DNA from: Sclerodactyla briareus | Taxonomy: Eukaryota > Echinodermata > Holothuroidea > Dendrochirotida > Sclerodactylidae | Length of the DNA: 64,000 nt | Direction of reading: 5' to 3' | Assembly: GCA_026419785.1 (NCBI GenBank) | Contig: JAODTK010005409.1 | Coordinates: 1-64,000, forward strand | Shown: positions 10,501-22,300 of the stretch, piece by piece | Position numbering within the stretch: position 1 is the stretch's first letter | Layout: each line of letters opens with the position of its first letter | Made by a program: the position numbers and the translations under genes | Notes under the pieces: model-generated | Seen by the model: only the letters and a program-made list of their open reading frames with translations | Told to the model about the DNA's origin: nothing | The model's database searches: none

Positions 10501-13500
10501 CACATTCAGAGGTTTTGAATTCAGAAAGAAAGTAGGGCCCCCGTAGGGATTATTTTGATGAATGCTTTAGGAGTGACGAAAGCATTTTGGTTTTTGGGCA
10601 TCTCTGAGATTGAATGGAATTGTAACTCTGACAGTACATAATGGGCAATCCAGGCTTAGGGTAGGCTTAGACATTCAGGATTGGCAGTCTCTGAGGTTTG
10701 AAGTTAGGTACACTCTGACAGGGATTACATTTGATGATGGTGCAGTGGAAGCCAGGATTAGGCCGAAAATTCAGGTTTGCCAATCTGAGATAAATTGCAG
10801 CTTAAACTCGGGGGAACTCACAATTGATGATAGTAGTGCCAATGGAAAGCTAAGGTTAGGAAACATTCAGGGGTTGACATCTCTGAAATTTAATGTAGGT
10901 TAACTCTGACAGGGATCACACTTGATAGGGCAGTGGAAGCTAAGGTAGGAACATTCAGGGTTTGACATCTTGAGGTTTAATGCAGGTTAACTTGAGGGGA
11001 TCAAACTCTTGATGATGGTTGCAGTGAAGCTCAGGTAGGAACATTAGGGTTTGACATCTCTGAAATTTAATGTAGGTTAACTCCGACGGGGATAACACTT
11101 GATGATGGTGCAGTGGAAGCTAAGGTAGGAACATTCAGGGTTTGACATCTATGAAATTTAATTTAGGTTAACTCTGACCGGGATGGACATTGATGATAGT
11201 GCAGTGGAAGCTAAGTAGGAACATTAGGGTATGACATCTTTGAGATTTAATGTAGGTTCACTCTGACAGGGATCACACTTGATGATAGTGCTGCAGTGGA
11301 AGCTAAGGTAGGAACATCGGGTTTGGACATCTATGAAATTTAATTAGGTTAACTCGACCGGGATGAACTGAATTGATAGTGCAGTGGAAGCTAAAGGGAG
11401 AACATTCAGGGTATGACATCTCTGAGATTTAATGTAGTGAAACTCTGACAGGGATCACACTTGATGATAGTGCAGTTGGAAGAGCTAAGGTAGGAACATT
11501 CAGGGTTTGACATCTCTGAAATTAATTTAGGTTAACTCTGACCGTGGATGACATTGGTGATAGTGCAGGGAAACTAAGGTAGGAACATCGGGTTTGACAT
11601 CCTTGAGGATTTAATGTAGGTAACTCTGACGGCGATCACACTGGATGATAGTGTAGTGGGAGCTAAGGTAGGAACATTCAGGGTGTGACATCTCTAAGAT
11701 TTAATGTAGGTTAACTCCGACGGGGGATGACCACATTGATGATGGTCCAGTGGAACTAAGTGTAGGAACATTCAGGTTTTGAACATTTTTGAGATTGAAG
11801 GTTATAAGAAACTAGGAGAGGGAGAATTGTTGATGAGGATGATGAACTAGGAGCTAGGGTGGCTTGATTATTCAGGGTTTGGCGTGGAACTGTTTTTGTA
11901 CTGGCAGGTGAAACAGAAATCGCTGTCTCATCTGGGGGCCAGCAATAGATTGAAGGCTGCATTTATACACATGCTCCAGGGCGTCTTGCACTGGGCCGCA
12001 AGAGCCTACCGTCCGGTTATGTCATATGTTGTGTTGAACTGTACATCAGTTCCTTTATTTTACAATTTCAGTGGACTCACCCGCCGACGAGAAGGCCAAA
12101 GCAGATGCTGAGTTTTATAGGCTCAGAGAGGGAAGCTGAGTCTAATACTGTAAGTCCTCCACTCTATGGTTAGTGTAAACTCATTGCCTCTTCATGTTTC
12201 AATTCAATTTGTTACAAAATTTCTAATAATTTTGCGTTCCTTGCGGAAATCGGCAGAGGCCAGTATGGGTTGTAAACACTGAGTTGGCAGTCCATGGGCC
12301 AGTCTTGTGCAAATTTTAAAAAACACAGCTGAAAGTCCATGATTAAGGGATGGCAGGAAGGTCACTGCGACCAAGAAAGGGACAACAGGTTCACTGCCCC
12401 CAGACCAAGTTTCAAATCCATGACCCCAAGGTGGAAGCGACCTGCCATGACCACTAGATCATACGGCCGATATGGGTCTTCCATAATGAACTTCGTCTTG
12501 AAGTCATGACATAAATATAAGAAAGATTAATCGATGATGTTATGCAATAAGTTATTTGATTAGAATATCAAGCTCCAATTAATCAGGAGCTATTCATATA
12601 CAGGGGTCTCACCTATATTCCCCCTCCCTACAAGCATATAGACCAGTAGCGACACAAAGTTTGCTGACATGGGAATAGGTTAATCTAAAAAAGGGCCTTG
12701 TCGCGTAGTGAGGGTTCAGTGTGATTCTGGGTTGATGATGGGGGTGGACTCTTCCAGTAGTCTGACCACTGGAGCAATCTTCCAACTGGACTGGAGGGAG
12801 AGGAAATTATCAGGCTGTAGTCGAGGCGGTGCCGCATCGAGGCCACGGGGCGCACCCCACGGGCCGAAGTCGGCACCTAGAGGCCGAGGCCACACTTCGT
12901 CCTGAGGCCCGCGGCACAAAATCCAATCATAAACAGCATAAAAAATTTTAATTACCAGGTTGTCAAAAATGAGGGGGATGTTTGAACAAGCACAAGTTGA
13001 TATGCACAAAATTTCGATCGCATGAATGATCAGAGTTATTCACAGTGCCAATGCAAAATACCTATTGAAAATAAGTGTGTGAGGAGAAAAAGCGAGGGTG
13101 CGGATAGCTCTGTACCAATCCCTATCCAACAATATTTCTTGCAGTTCGCAACTACCTGGGAGGGACCTAGGCTAATTGCGTAATGTATTGTTGTTCACTC
13201 CAAAACGACGCCACCCCATTCCCAAAAAAATTGGCAAGCACCCGCGGTGGGATTTAGAGGGAATTACCCTTATATATATATATGTATACAATAGACAACA
13301 GTTGGGATCGTTTTAATTTTCAGGAGAAAAACTGAGAGTGCTGCCGTACACTAGATTTCAGGGGTGACAAAGCAGTATACGTAATTTGACTATGTAATCA
13401 GCCTCCTATGGTTCATATGCTTGGTCTCCTCCTTTCAGGTCAAGTAACCCCTCAATACCTCGAGATGCTCAAGTACGAGGCAATCTCCAACACACAGAAG

Positions 13501-13610
13501 ATCTACTTTGGCACTGATATACCGTCCATGTTCGTAGATTCCAACTCTGCAGGGAGCGGCCGTTCAGGACATTGCTCATGAGCAGGCCAGAGGCAGGACA
13601 AAAGCAGAAG
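7429..13610 (+). CDS. erlin: ERLIN (erlin-1/2-like) gene, 3' two-thirds of the coding region in four exons
   Basis: Erlins are SPFH/prohibitin-domain proteins of ER lipid-raft-like membranes. In vertebrates the ERLIN1/2 complex binds activated IP3 receptors, recruits RNF170 for their degradation and restrains SREBP signalling. Four exons with AG/GT borders match consecutive parts of the family: end of the SPFH domain (7429-7561), coiled-coil segment (10242-10439), the [10 protein letters not shown] segment (12072-12149) and the TPQYLE...[15 protein letters not shown] tail (13439-13610). The N-terminal membrane anchor and first half of the SPFH domain are not recognisable upstream; they may be highly diverged, misassembled or absent. 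Exons 1 and 4 are nearly clean, while exons 2 and 3 carry several small frameshifts next to a minisatellite. The donor at 13611 implies at least one more exon; a terminal exon near 14636 is possible but unproven. The match is strong, and the orthologue type (1 or 2) cannot be decided. Confidence 0.9.
7562..10241 (+). other. ERLIN intron
   Basis: Between two in-phase ERLIN exons. It holds diverged repeat-like DNA, a G run of about 10 near 9690 and short open frames with no family match. Nothing in it looks like a nested gene. Confidence 0.6.
10242..10439 (+). CDS. erlin: ERLIN exon, coiled-coil region, with frameshifts
   Basis: The likely acceptor is AG at 10240-10241 (an alternative AG lies at 10230-10231) and the donor is GTAGGG at 10440. 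One frame gives QHQ, then [16 protein letters not shown] and finally IIED; the other frames supply VLIA and KKVV, which belong between them in the family. The true exon is therefore present but has several single-base insertions or deletions within 200 bases. This segment forms the helical stretch after the SPFH domain that helps oligomerisation in known erlins. Either a pseudogene or a noisy consensus would give this picture. Confidence 0.8.
10440..11880. repeat. Minisatellite, ~90-bp unit, in ERLIN intron
   Basis: The anchor AGGAACATTCAGGG recurs about every 88-92 bases (near 10948, 11038, 11126, 11216, 11308, 11398, 11486, 11578, 11668 and 11760), with the phrase TGACATCTCTGA then CTCTGACAGGGATCACACTT in each unit. 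More diverged units extend back to the exon donor at 10440. I count roughly 13-15 copies. Neighbouring copies differ by many one-base gaps. An open frame of 97 codons at 10610-10903 is only the repeat translated. Confidence 0.92.
12072..12149 (+). CDS. erlin: ERLIN exon, [10 protein letters not shown] segment
   Basis: The acceptor is TTTCAG ending at 12071 and the donor is GTAAGT at 12150, giving 78 bases. One frame reads [13 protein letters not shown], matching the REKAKADAE(F/Y)Y core of erlins. The following AESN part is reached only after a frame change, so at least one small insertion or deletion is present. It sits 190 bases after the minisatellite. Confidence 0.82.
12402..12475 (-). 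repeat. tRNA-like SINE head, minus strand
   Basis: Read on the minus strand, the stretch runs GATCTAGTGGTCATGGC (like a pol III A box), then about 35 bases later GGATTTGAAACTTGG (like a degraded B box GGTTCGAANCC). That spacing is typical of a tRNA-derived SINE head. No cloverleaf with paired acceptor ends is evident, so this is not called a tRNA gene. It lies in an ERLIN intron. Confidence 0.42.
13439..13610 (+). CDS. erlin: ERLIN exon, C-terminal region
   Basis: The acceptor is CTTTCAG ending at 13438 and the donor is GTAAGT at 13611. It reads [14 protein letters not shown] and [15 protein letters not shown], equivalent to the TPEYLEL.KY.AI...KIYFG.(D/N)IP.MF(M/V)DS tail of human ERLIN1/2. 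After FVDSNSAG the initial frame hits TGA at 13579-13581, but a one-base shift in the GGG at 13551-13553 gives a frame open to the donor ([18 protein letters not shown]). That suggests a homopolymer error or a very recent lesion. Confidence 0.88.
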
Positions 13611-15630
13611 GTAAGTGTAATGCCAGAGTCCTAGGTTGTGATAGAGCTCCAAGGTTGCTGGCAAATCAACTACTAAATACCCAAAATGTCAATGTCAAGT
13701 TCCTGCCATCATTCAACCGGGAGTCATTCTGTAACAATGTTGAAATGTGGGTGTTGTGCGTATAGTAATTTCAGAAAACTCGAACAGTTTGCCTTTATTG
13801 TATTGCAGTTTTCAACAAAAATTTCAAGACATTAAAAAAAAACCCAAAACTTAAATCAGTCACCCTACCCCTCCGGGATAACCTGACATCTTTTTGATGT
13901 CCATCAGTTTGGAGTATTTTGCCCCCCTCCACAAATGTGCGATGTTTCAAAACTTGTTGAGGAAATGCTCAAGGAGTGTATTTTTGGTAATGGAACACAG
14001 AATGCACCATGATTCCAGCTAACACAAAGTACATTCTGAGGAGTAGAGTAGGTTGCATTTTGGTTTCTTCCAAACTTGCTAATGTTTAGGGTATGAAAAA
14101 TGGGAATAACAACAAAGGTCCTCGAAATGTTAAAGCTCGACAGTAACATTGAGGTAATGTTTGAATAATGTTGATATGTTTATGATTACTGTACCTTGAG
14201 AGAAAAACAATAACTACCCTCCTTCCTAGAACCTTCAGTGTTAGCGGACCTCTTGGGGAGTCAAAGTTTTCGAGTTACCTATTCTGAATGTTATTTGAGC
14301 AAAACATTCTCACAATGGCATTTCTTAGCTGGGAGAATGGGCGCTTTCAGGCTGTGACTGTTGTTAAAACATGGCACATCTCAAATTATAGTAGAATGGG
14401 GTAGTGGTGTTAAGATGGAAGGCAATGTCTCAATTGCTTACCTTTCCTGACCGGTGCTGAACCCTCTCCTGCAGCACACTATGTAACGTAACAGCAGGTA
14501 TGTCTAGATTCACCCCATTAGGGTTCAAGATAGTAAGATGTCTGAAGGGTAATTGCTGGTATCACACTTCTCATTCATTACATTAATTATGTACATTGCT
14601 TGTATGACAGTTGTTACTTTTCTCTCATCCAATAGAGGAAGGCAGCATGATGATCCGAGCAGTCGATCAGCCATGCCAGTATGTTGGAAGCCATTGCCTT
14701 CATCTCTCAACGGGTCGCAAATTCCATCTCCAAAGTTTCCCCCGCGAATCGTTTCTGTAATAATCCTTGCAACATTTTTGTAACCAGTCGTTTATACATG
14801 GAATATTCTTTTGGGTAAAAACATAGATGTTGAGTTGTGTAAAATTTGCTATCACTGTTGGGGTGTGTTATGAGTATAGCATGGTGGGGCGGAGGGGTTG
14901 GGAGGTGGGGGGGGGGTGTTAAGATGAGGATGGTAGGGTGGGATGGTATAGCAAGGATGCCAGCAGTCCTTTGATTGATTGGTTTGAACCTGGCTGTGAT
15001 CAGTAAAGAGAAGGGAATTGTGGAAGTTTCAGGCCTTGCGATGTCACTTACGGTCACCAACGGAGGTATGAGAATATTTTTTTGCTTCTGCCTGGTACTC
15101 AATTAAAAACCCTCTTCTGGGTAATCACAACAAGGATGTTGGGAAGTAATCAAAAAGAGCTGTGAACCCAAAGAGGGGTAGCAACCCCTGCATTGTCACC
15201 CCTCCCCCATTTTAGTGAGGGGGATGGGTATTAGGTAGTTGTGAGTGCCCGAATGTATGCAATGTCTTTCAAGTTGTTAATGAGGAGGATGTGGGGGAAG
15301 GGTATATGATGTAAGTGAGAATCTTAGGCATGGCTGCTAGATCTCTATATCAATAAAATGTGGAAATAAATGAGAATTATGAAAGCGGTGATAAATTATG
15401 CTGCAGTCGAAGGCATGGCCATGTATGAAGGCCTCGAAGCCTGTCTTGGGGGGTTACAGGTAGCCTAACTATGTAGAAAATTCAGGCAGAAATATCTGAA
15501 ATTCAGGCGGAATTTAAGCGAAATAGTTGTCCAAAATCGTCTTCTGAATTTCAGTTATATACTACGGTTTCTTTGGATCAGTTTCACTGACCTTCGGAGA
15601 AATTATTTGAACATTCCAAAGGATTTGAGA
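13611..15630. other. Region after ERLIN exon 4; no certain exon
   Basis: A possible last ERLIN exon begins after CATCCAATAG at 14635, in the right phase, and stays open to TAA at 14762-14764, but its residues do not match any erlin tail I know. AATAAA occurs at 15352 and again near 15365 and could serve a 3' UTR. There is also a G-rich patch near 14905-14918. Confidence 0.35.
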
Positions 15631-15632
15631 GG

Positions 15633-15745
15633 TCTGGTACAGCTCAGATGGTGGAGCTACGGCCTATAGATCAAGAGGTTGTGTGGTAACCATACACAAT
15701 GATTGGACCCTGCACCCATTCTTGTGCAGGCTAAGTCTCGGAGAG
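15633..15745 (+). repeat. tRNA-derived SINE-like repeat
   Basis: GTACAGCTCAGATGGTGGAG (like TAGCTCAGNNGGTAGAG, the pol III A box) is followed by GGCCTATAGATCAAGAGG (anticodon-arm-like) and GGTTGTGTGGTAACCATAC in the place of the T arm/B box. The order and spacing match tRNA-headed SINEs common in marine animals. The T arm is mutated and there is no matching acceptor stem, so a functional tRNA is unlikely. Confidence 0.5.
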
Positions 15746-16091
15746 CCATCAATCACCCTTCTCATTTTGCCGGACTTACTGTCTAGCTGGAGGTTTTTAC
15801 TTTTATTTGTTTTCAAAATTGCATGGGGGTTAGCAGTGGATGATACCTATATGAGTGAGTTTCACCACAGGTAGTCACAGATTCACTGACCTCTATGTTT
15901 TGTGGGTTTCAAATTTATACGACGAGGGGCGAGTGAATGGTAAAACTTGCACCAAATCACCCAGTTAATGAAGCAATCCATCATCACTTGGATTTCATGA
16001 ATGTTTAAGCTTTCACCAAAATAATTTGCGGGTGTTCAAGGTGGTACTCTGATTTTTTTTTTTGTGTGTGGTATGTGTGTGCGTTGTCAAA

Positions 16092-16462
16092 TGGGGAAAC
16101 GAGGTACACATTCAGGTTTACACCTGTCAAAGAGGTACACGTACAAACAAGGAATACCTCAGTTAGAATAGGGCATTGATGGCGCTCTCTGCACCATCCC
16201 TCTCGGGGAAATGTGCTGTTGAATCAATTTGAGCAAACTTCATCGGTTATGCGGTCGAAATCTTACCACGCTTACCCACGTGTGTAAGTTATTTATTAAT
16301 TAAATTCGTACAGAACCTCGTTCTGCGGTGCTTTTAGGTATAAGCATTACCTCGGTGGCTATGTAAAGAGTCGATCCCTAGCTTATTCGGAGGGTACGAA
16401 TGGATATGGAAATAAGAACATTTCCTCGTTGGGTGGTAAAAAACACATACCTCGTTTCCCAA
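16092..16462. mobile_element. MITE-like element with inverted ends GGGAAACGAGGTA
   Basis: The left end TGGGGAAACGAGGTACACA (16092-16110) and the reverse complement of the right end (16443-16462), TTGGGAAACGAGGTATGTGT, agree over about 17 of 20 positions, 370 bases apart. There is no coding capacity. A convincing target-site duplication is not visible, so the family (hAT, Tc1 or other) stays open. Confidence 0.5.
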
Positions 16463-17029
16463 CCAGTTAGACAAGTATAGGTGTGTGCGTGTGTGTGTGT
16501 GGAAGAAATTAAGGAGCATACTAGTATCGGTGTTCATGACTTGAGTCACCGACTCGCTGAGATTATCACTACTGGAGTCACTTGACTTGAGCCAATGAAT
16601 TGTAGTCATTTTGGCACAGTTGTCACGGACATGGTCAAGACTTGCAGTGATTCTCTGGTGCTGTAGTCACTGACTGAGTATTTTACCAGAGTCATTTTCC
16701 GAAGCAGTTGCAGAGTTAGAAGAATTGATTACATGTGATTGTGCAATACCCCGTAAAGGGTGATGATTTGTCGGATTTGCCGTCAAGTAGGGCATATCTT
16801 TTTCAATTTTTTCAAGTCGTTTAACTATGTACCCACATGTTCACTTGTACCAAGCGTTTTATCATGTTGTAACCTACACATTTATCAGCTCATTAACTGT
16901 AAAAGTAATTTGTTTGTTATAGCCGACAGCTAGATTTAGAGTAATTTTTTGGTTTGTTTTTCTGTCAATCGTATTCATATTTTCCCACCTGTGAGGACTC
17001 ATGCCTTGTGTGTTTTTTCTATAGACCTT

Positions 17030-17500
17030 GGGTAAGCTGTGCACGCACGCAAAATATTGTTTCTGGTGGGTTTATTAAGGTCTTCTCTGAAGACTAATAT
17101 GTCATGTAACAGATTTGCCTTCAACCTAACCACAGGTGTGAAAAGAGGAACTATCAAAACCCATACCCCAAATTCGGAGGTTCTAGCATGTCGCCTGTCG
17201 AGATATATCATTACTTTGAGAAAGTCAAGGAATATCTGACATCATGGGGGGGGGGGCGATTGCAAGGTCGACCCATAGACCCTTACACAGTTAAATGCGG
17301 CATTTTTGCACCACGATATTAAACAGAGAAAATTTTCACTCAGAAGACTGAATTGCTATTTTTTTATTTTGTGAACGACTTGGTACAAGAAGGTACACTG
17401 GAATTCAACTGAAATTTGGCTGGCGGTTTTTCATCCACTGTCATAATGCCAATAATAAGTCCAGCAGTCATATTCACATGACCATTGGTTTTTGAGGTTA
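17030..17500. repeat. Dispersed repeat family R1, copy 1
   Basis: It shares a long diverged similarity with 27120-27765 in the same orientation: ACAGATTTGCCTTCAA..., CCCAAATTCGG..., TTCTAGCATGTCGC, a G run (about 17247-17256 here), a TAGACC.TTAC block, CACCA.GAT, and a final AACTGAAATTTGG...ACCATTGG.TTT. Two copies 10 kb apart, both with a G run at the same internal position, identify a family. Its class is unknown. Confidence 0.65.
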
Positions 17501-20500
17501 GGATTCCACATGTGTGTGCCTCAGGAGTGTAGTCGAGTCCAGGGACAACAAATCCTAGTCGGTCTCAAACTCTCCGGTGTGATATGTTGGCAGAGTCCCA
17601 GTCTCAGCAATCGAGGCGCTAGTCCCCACTATTCACATGAGCACGTGAATAGCTGCGACTGCCATTACAGTGGTTGTGACCCGATCATACGACGCGGCTG
17701 TTTCAGCCATAGAGTGGTGGATGACAGTACAGTGCTCGTGAGAGGAGGAGGCTGGCAGCACATTATGTGTGTCAGTATTGATGAACATTATCCAGATTAT
17801 TCTCCATCGGTAAGGAAACCACTCCTGATCATGCGAAACGAAGTAACAACAACACAAAGGGTAACATTTCCACACTTGTCTTCAATACACTTGAAATGGC
17901 CTCTAACCATTGCATGATGATCTCTCTACTGGAGGGTAAAGTATTTTAGTCCAAGTGTTTTCTAGTTTTAGGAAGACTCTTCTTTAGTCTGCAGCTTGGA
18001 ATTTTTTTTTGACACAGCATGGTCTTTATGGAACAGTTTATACTGAAATGTATCCATGCATATACAAGAATATATACAGAACTAGCTCTATAATCAGCGC
18101 TTAATACACAGCATGCCCGAATCTGACATTGTATAGAGCTCCTGGTTTTCCGGCAACCAGTCGGAGGGAAAAATAATCAAAATTGGTTTTAGCATATGGG
18201 CACCCAGGCAGGCTTGCTAAGGTTCAAAAAAAAAAACCAATTGATGTTTCCCGAATTAAAAGTTCAGATTTTCCGCTGTGGATCACTGCAATGGGTGACA
18301 AGGTTGCCTCGGATCCGCTTTCACTTAGTACAAAATGAAAGACCTGACAAACAGGAGGAACTGAAATTGGAAAGTAAGAAATGGAAAATTCAGAGAGGCC
18401 CAACGTGTGTCCTTTAATGCCGGCAAAGTAATATTCAAGATCATTACTGCAGAGTAGGTCTTATTTGACAGTACTCCTTATGAGGGGCATAGTAGTGTGT
18501 CGATGAACAGGCATAAACAGAGTCAGAGAGAGAAAGTATCCAAAGAGGAAACTCGGTGTACAGTCCTCAGTGTTGTGGACTGGTAGGTTTGACTGGTGGA
18601 GTCGGTAACAGAGGAAGAGGGAGCGAGGAATCAGTAGTGAGAGAGGTGGGTTGGGGGGGGGGGGGGAGGGGTGATTTCTTTCTGCAGAGCACTACCTGAT
18701 GGAGTCATACCACACTTTCTATCCCAATGCTCTGTGCAGTATGAAAACCCTTAGTGCAGACACCCCAAGTTTCAAAACGGTGGCGAAGTGCTCCTTACAT
18801 AAAATAAATGCGAATCCAGGTAAAGGGGACACTACATAATCTTTGGAACCATGTGGGGACTGGGTGTAGACATGAAGAAAAAATTGACGCTGTCAACAAT
18901 TTTTTGTGTAAAACATGGGAAGAAATCCTTGGTAATACACCATGTTATCAATGTAATTCGAGCCTAAATATGATGTAAATCTGTAGGTACAATACCATTC
19001 CTTAGCTATGCTGGAATGGGAAACACTCGTCACCTGCTAGGTTCCTTTGAATGTTCTACAGTGACGTCGCTGTGATGAAGGAGTACTGTGTGGTCGGGTG
19101 TCCTGAGCTTTGAGGGGTTCTGAAATTACCCAAGAGGCTACACAGAATAAGTTTGCTCCATTCCATGTATTGTGGTAGTAGATGTTCCTATGGAAATATG
19201 TTTTGATTCCATGTCATGTATAAATAAATGTATGCTTCGTAATAGTTATACTGAATGTAAAGCAACAGAGGACATGTGCCTATTAATGATTTGTGATAGT
19301 TTTGTGGGGGTTGGGGGAGTGGAAGTCACTGTCAGATGATGGATGAAGGTGAGGTTTTTGCGCATTACAAGATGAATCTGTACATGGCAGAGGGGGGTTA
19401 ACTATGGTAGTAATAATGAAGGGTAGAAAGGAGTTATCAACCGACAGTACAGTTTTGTGGATGCCAGAGTGATGGCATGAATGTCGTATAATGGAGTGAT
19501 CGTGAGACGATCAAATCGCTTAACGAGTAACGATATCGTCAATTTTTTGCCTATATGACTACATCCAGAATACAAGAATTTGGCAGCATCATTATTGGTA
19601 TCAAATTCTTCCGCCTGCCACAAATTACATTTGTTTCCGGGGAATATTACTGAGAAAGGAATGCCGAGGCGGTCCATTTCACAGCTCAGCAACATTAGGA
19701 ATAAGAGTTATCACGAGCAAGTCACTGTGAGAGTTGTGCAATTGCTGCTAAGCCATGACAAAAGTTGACAACATGAAAATCAGTTCAATGAAAATTTGTT
19801 CGTATGGGCATGATGAATTTAAAAAGGAAAAAATCAGAGCAATAATCTGTATTATTCAGTTAGGAGCTATTTGAAAAAGGTGTGTTAAATCAGTTTGATA
19901 CCTTCAAATTTGGGTAATCATAAATTTGGCTCCTCAAGTGAGGGGGGACAATTTTTTGTCAAAAAATGCACCGAGCTTGGAATATTGATACATGTTCACA
20001 TCAAGTCATTGCATACATACATGCACTGAAAATATTTTTATGGACACTGATTAATGCTATTATATGCTTGGCAAATCCTTCCCTCTAGCAGGATGTGAAA
20101 TGCTTGGGCAGTGCACATTAGAGATATACAGTTGGGAAAAACGACATGTCGTGAACTATGCAGTGGTCTGACTCTTTTTTATGTAATTATGCACAATGAT
20201 GATACCTGAAGAAAGAGGTTTATAGTGGGAAACATGACACTTATAGTACAGTATTGAATAGTCTAATCTGGCAATGCAAAGGACCAGCTAATAGCACTCG
20301 CCAGCAGTCTTGTGGGAGCTATAGGCGTTAGTATGTTTAGTCCTTTGAAGGAAAAAAGGTCCAAGAGCATGATATATGAAAGCTGGGGAAGCTAATATGA
20401 AACTAATGCCTCAAGAATTATGCCACATTAAAAAGACTATGGATGCCCCCTCCAAGTGAGAACATGGACTATTCAATTAGTAGGAATGTGCAGCCCCAGT

Positions 20501-21765
20501 GTTGTAACAAGTAGGGCAACTCAAGTCTTGAGGTTGAAAGTGATGGCCGACTTAATACGGACAAAATAGAGAGACTGGCTTACAGTGACTTGCTTGGAAT
20601 GAATTTTTTGGTGACTTGGTTACTCTGTCTGCTCAAAAATTATGTTGCTATATTGGTTGTTCAGGTGTCACCAAGCACACAGATCTGAAATATGTTACAA
20701 GTTTATGTGACAGACATGTTGGTTGCTTGTGTCATTTCATTGGATACTACTAGTATTCATATTCAGACTATTGCTAGAAACAAAATAATAACTGTTGTAT
20801 AATTTTGTTTATGATTTTTTTTTTATACTGTATGTTCTTCAAAAATATACTATGGGTGATAATGGCAACAGCTGCATTCTTCATCATTGGAGTATCCATC
20901 ATAAAGGGAAATGTCCATTATAGTTGGATTAGATTTTTATCTAAGCATTTGTCGGTACAAAATCTCATTGAGGGCAGCAGTTGGGATGGAAGGCCCTACC
21001 TGGAGTTAAAGATCCCAGCCGCCTGTATACCTCCTTAAAGCGCCGGGCCGGGGGGGGGGGGGGGGATATTAGATGTAAATGCTTGTCACTGAGACGGGGG
21101 AACACATGCACGAGTATGATTCGGCAAATTTTACTCAAAATGCAAGGGGTATGACCACTACAATAACCGATCTCTCCCATGGAAAGAATGTAGATCACTG
21201 AATGGGTAATCACACAAAATAATTCTAGTTCTTATTTCTCACCCCCCCCCCGCCTTCGCATATGATACTTTGCTATATACAGACAATGAAATTGAACCAC
21301 TGCTTCAAAACATCTATATAAAAACCACGATAAAAAAAAATACATCATCCTTTACAAATAATTATCACTATAATTTTTGCTTTCAGATTCATGTTTTCTC
21401 ACAGTGGTATAACGATATTCCAACAATTATTCTTAGAAAGCACTCTGTCAAAGCTTTCCATCCTACAGACTTTGACATAGGAAGTTTTTTCTGAACAGTT
21501 GCGTCCACGATGCTTGAAAATGAAGTGGCTGCCAAATAGATCAGACAATCCAACAGCAGCTGAATACAGCAGCATGTATAGTGATCAGATTGTCGGGCAC
21601 ACAATTCACCTAATTAGGTATGGTAATTAGCCTATTATTTGATTGTTGGGGTCTCATTGGCCAAAATTAATTACCAAACTGTTAGGAGCTATATAGTGAT
21701 GTGGTTCAGTGTATGAGATAAAGGTAAATGAACTTGCCCACTTTCATGAAACTTCACATAATAGT
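17500..21765. other. Long stretch without a recognised gene
   Basis: Open frames here, including 141 codons at 17492-17917 and 97 on the minus strand at 19402-19695, show no motif I know and lack paired splice signals. G runs of about 14-15 lie at 18653 and 21051. A TATAAATAAATG polyadenylation-like site is near 19217 without an identifiable gene in front. Confidence 0.45.
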
Positions 21766-21769
21766 GCTT

Positions 21770-22300
21770 GAAATGATTCTCCTCCCACAAGCTTAAATGA
21801 TTTTCACTGACAATAAGTGACATGTGATGATCCTTGTGTAGAGGGCCATTAGGGGGTGGTCAGGAGTTTGGGGCCCAGGGCACCAGTATTTTAAAAACCG
21901 CAGACAGAAGAATGTCCTCCTACGGATTGTGTTGCCACAGTACTGATGTCGGTCATATGATGGGCTTCGTACCATACCTTCAGTGTGTTCGGACTCGTCC
22001 ATTTTATGATATTTTAACACGATGATACTGGAAAAGCATCTCCTCCCAAGCTTCGAGTGATTTTCTTCAAAGTTACGTCTGTTTGGTCCTAGGTTAGAGG
22101 GCTCTATTGGGGGTGTTCTGAAAATTTGGGCCCAGGTCCCGTTGGGGGCCAATTAAGTGAAATACTTGCAAATATATTCTCATACAAATTTTGGTGCACG
22201 TACTGAGTTCAGTCATAATGATGGTCAACAGCCGTACCTTCAGGGTGTAGGGAATTTTGGTCCAAAGGGTCCCACTTGGGCCCCAAAGGCCCATTTATGA
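21770..22300. repeat. Diverged tandem repeat, ~255-bp unit, 2+ copies
   Basis: CTCCTCCCACAAGCTT...TGATTTTC...GAGGGCCATTAGGGGGTGGTCAGGAGTTTGGGGCCCAGG starts near 21780 and recurs near 22042 as CTCCTCCCAAGCTT...GAGTGATTTTC...GAGGGCTCTATTGGGGGTGTTCTG...TTTGGGCCCAGG. The inner block ending CATACCTTCAGTGTG (about 21970) returns as CGTACCTTCAGGGTG (about 22235). The unit resembles a low-level invertebrate intergenic repeat. Minus-strand open frames through it are by-products. Confidence 0.62.

Noticed and set aside
10610-10903. 97-codon open frame with repeated GITFDDG-type text
   Set aside because: It is the minisatellite read in one frame; later units are out of frame.
12820-12910. GC-rich patch as a CpG-island promoter
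   Set aside because: Only about 90 bases, in an ERLIN intron, made of GAGGCC/GGCC words also found near 38.0 kb, so more likely a repeat fragment.
14636-14764. Possible last ERLIN exon
   Set aside because: The acceptor and phase fit the donor at 13611, but the residues (MMIRAVDQPCQYVG...) do not resemble known erlin tails; not annotated as an exon.
15633-15745. Functional tRNA gene
   Set aside because: The A box is good, but the T arm/B box is mutated and no acceptor stem pairs; better explained as a SINE head.
17492-17917. 141-codon open frame on the + strand
   Set aside because: No recognisable motif, odd residue mix (many Cys/His/Ser), start inside a repeat end, and no splice or polyadenylation context.
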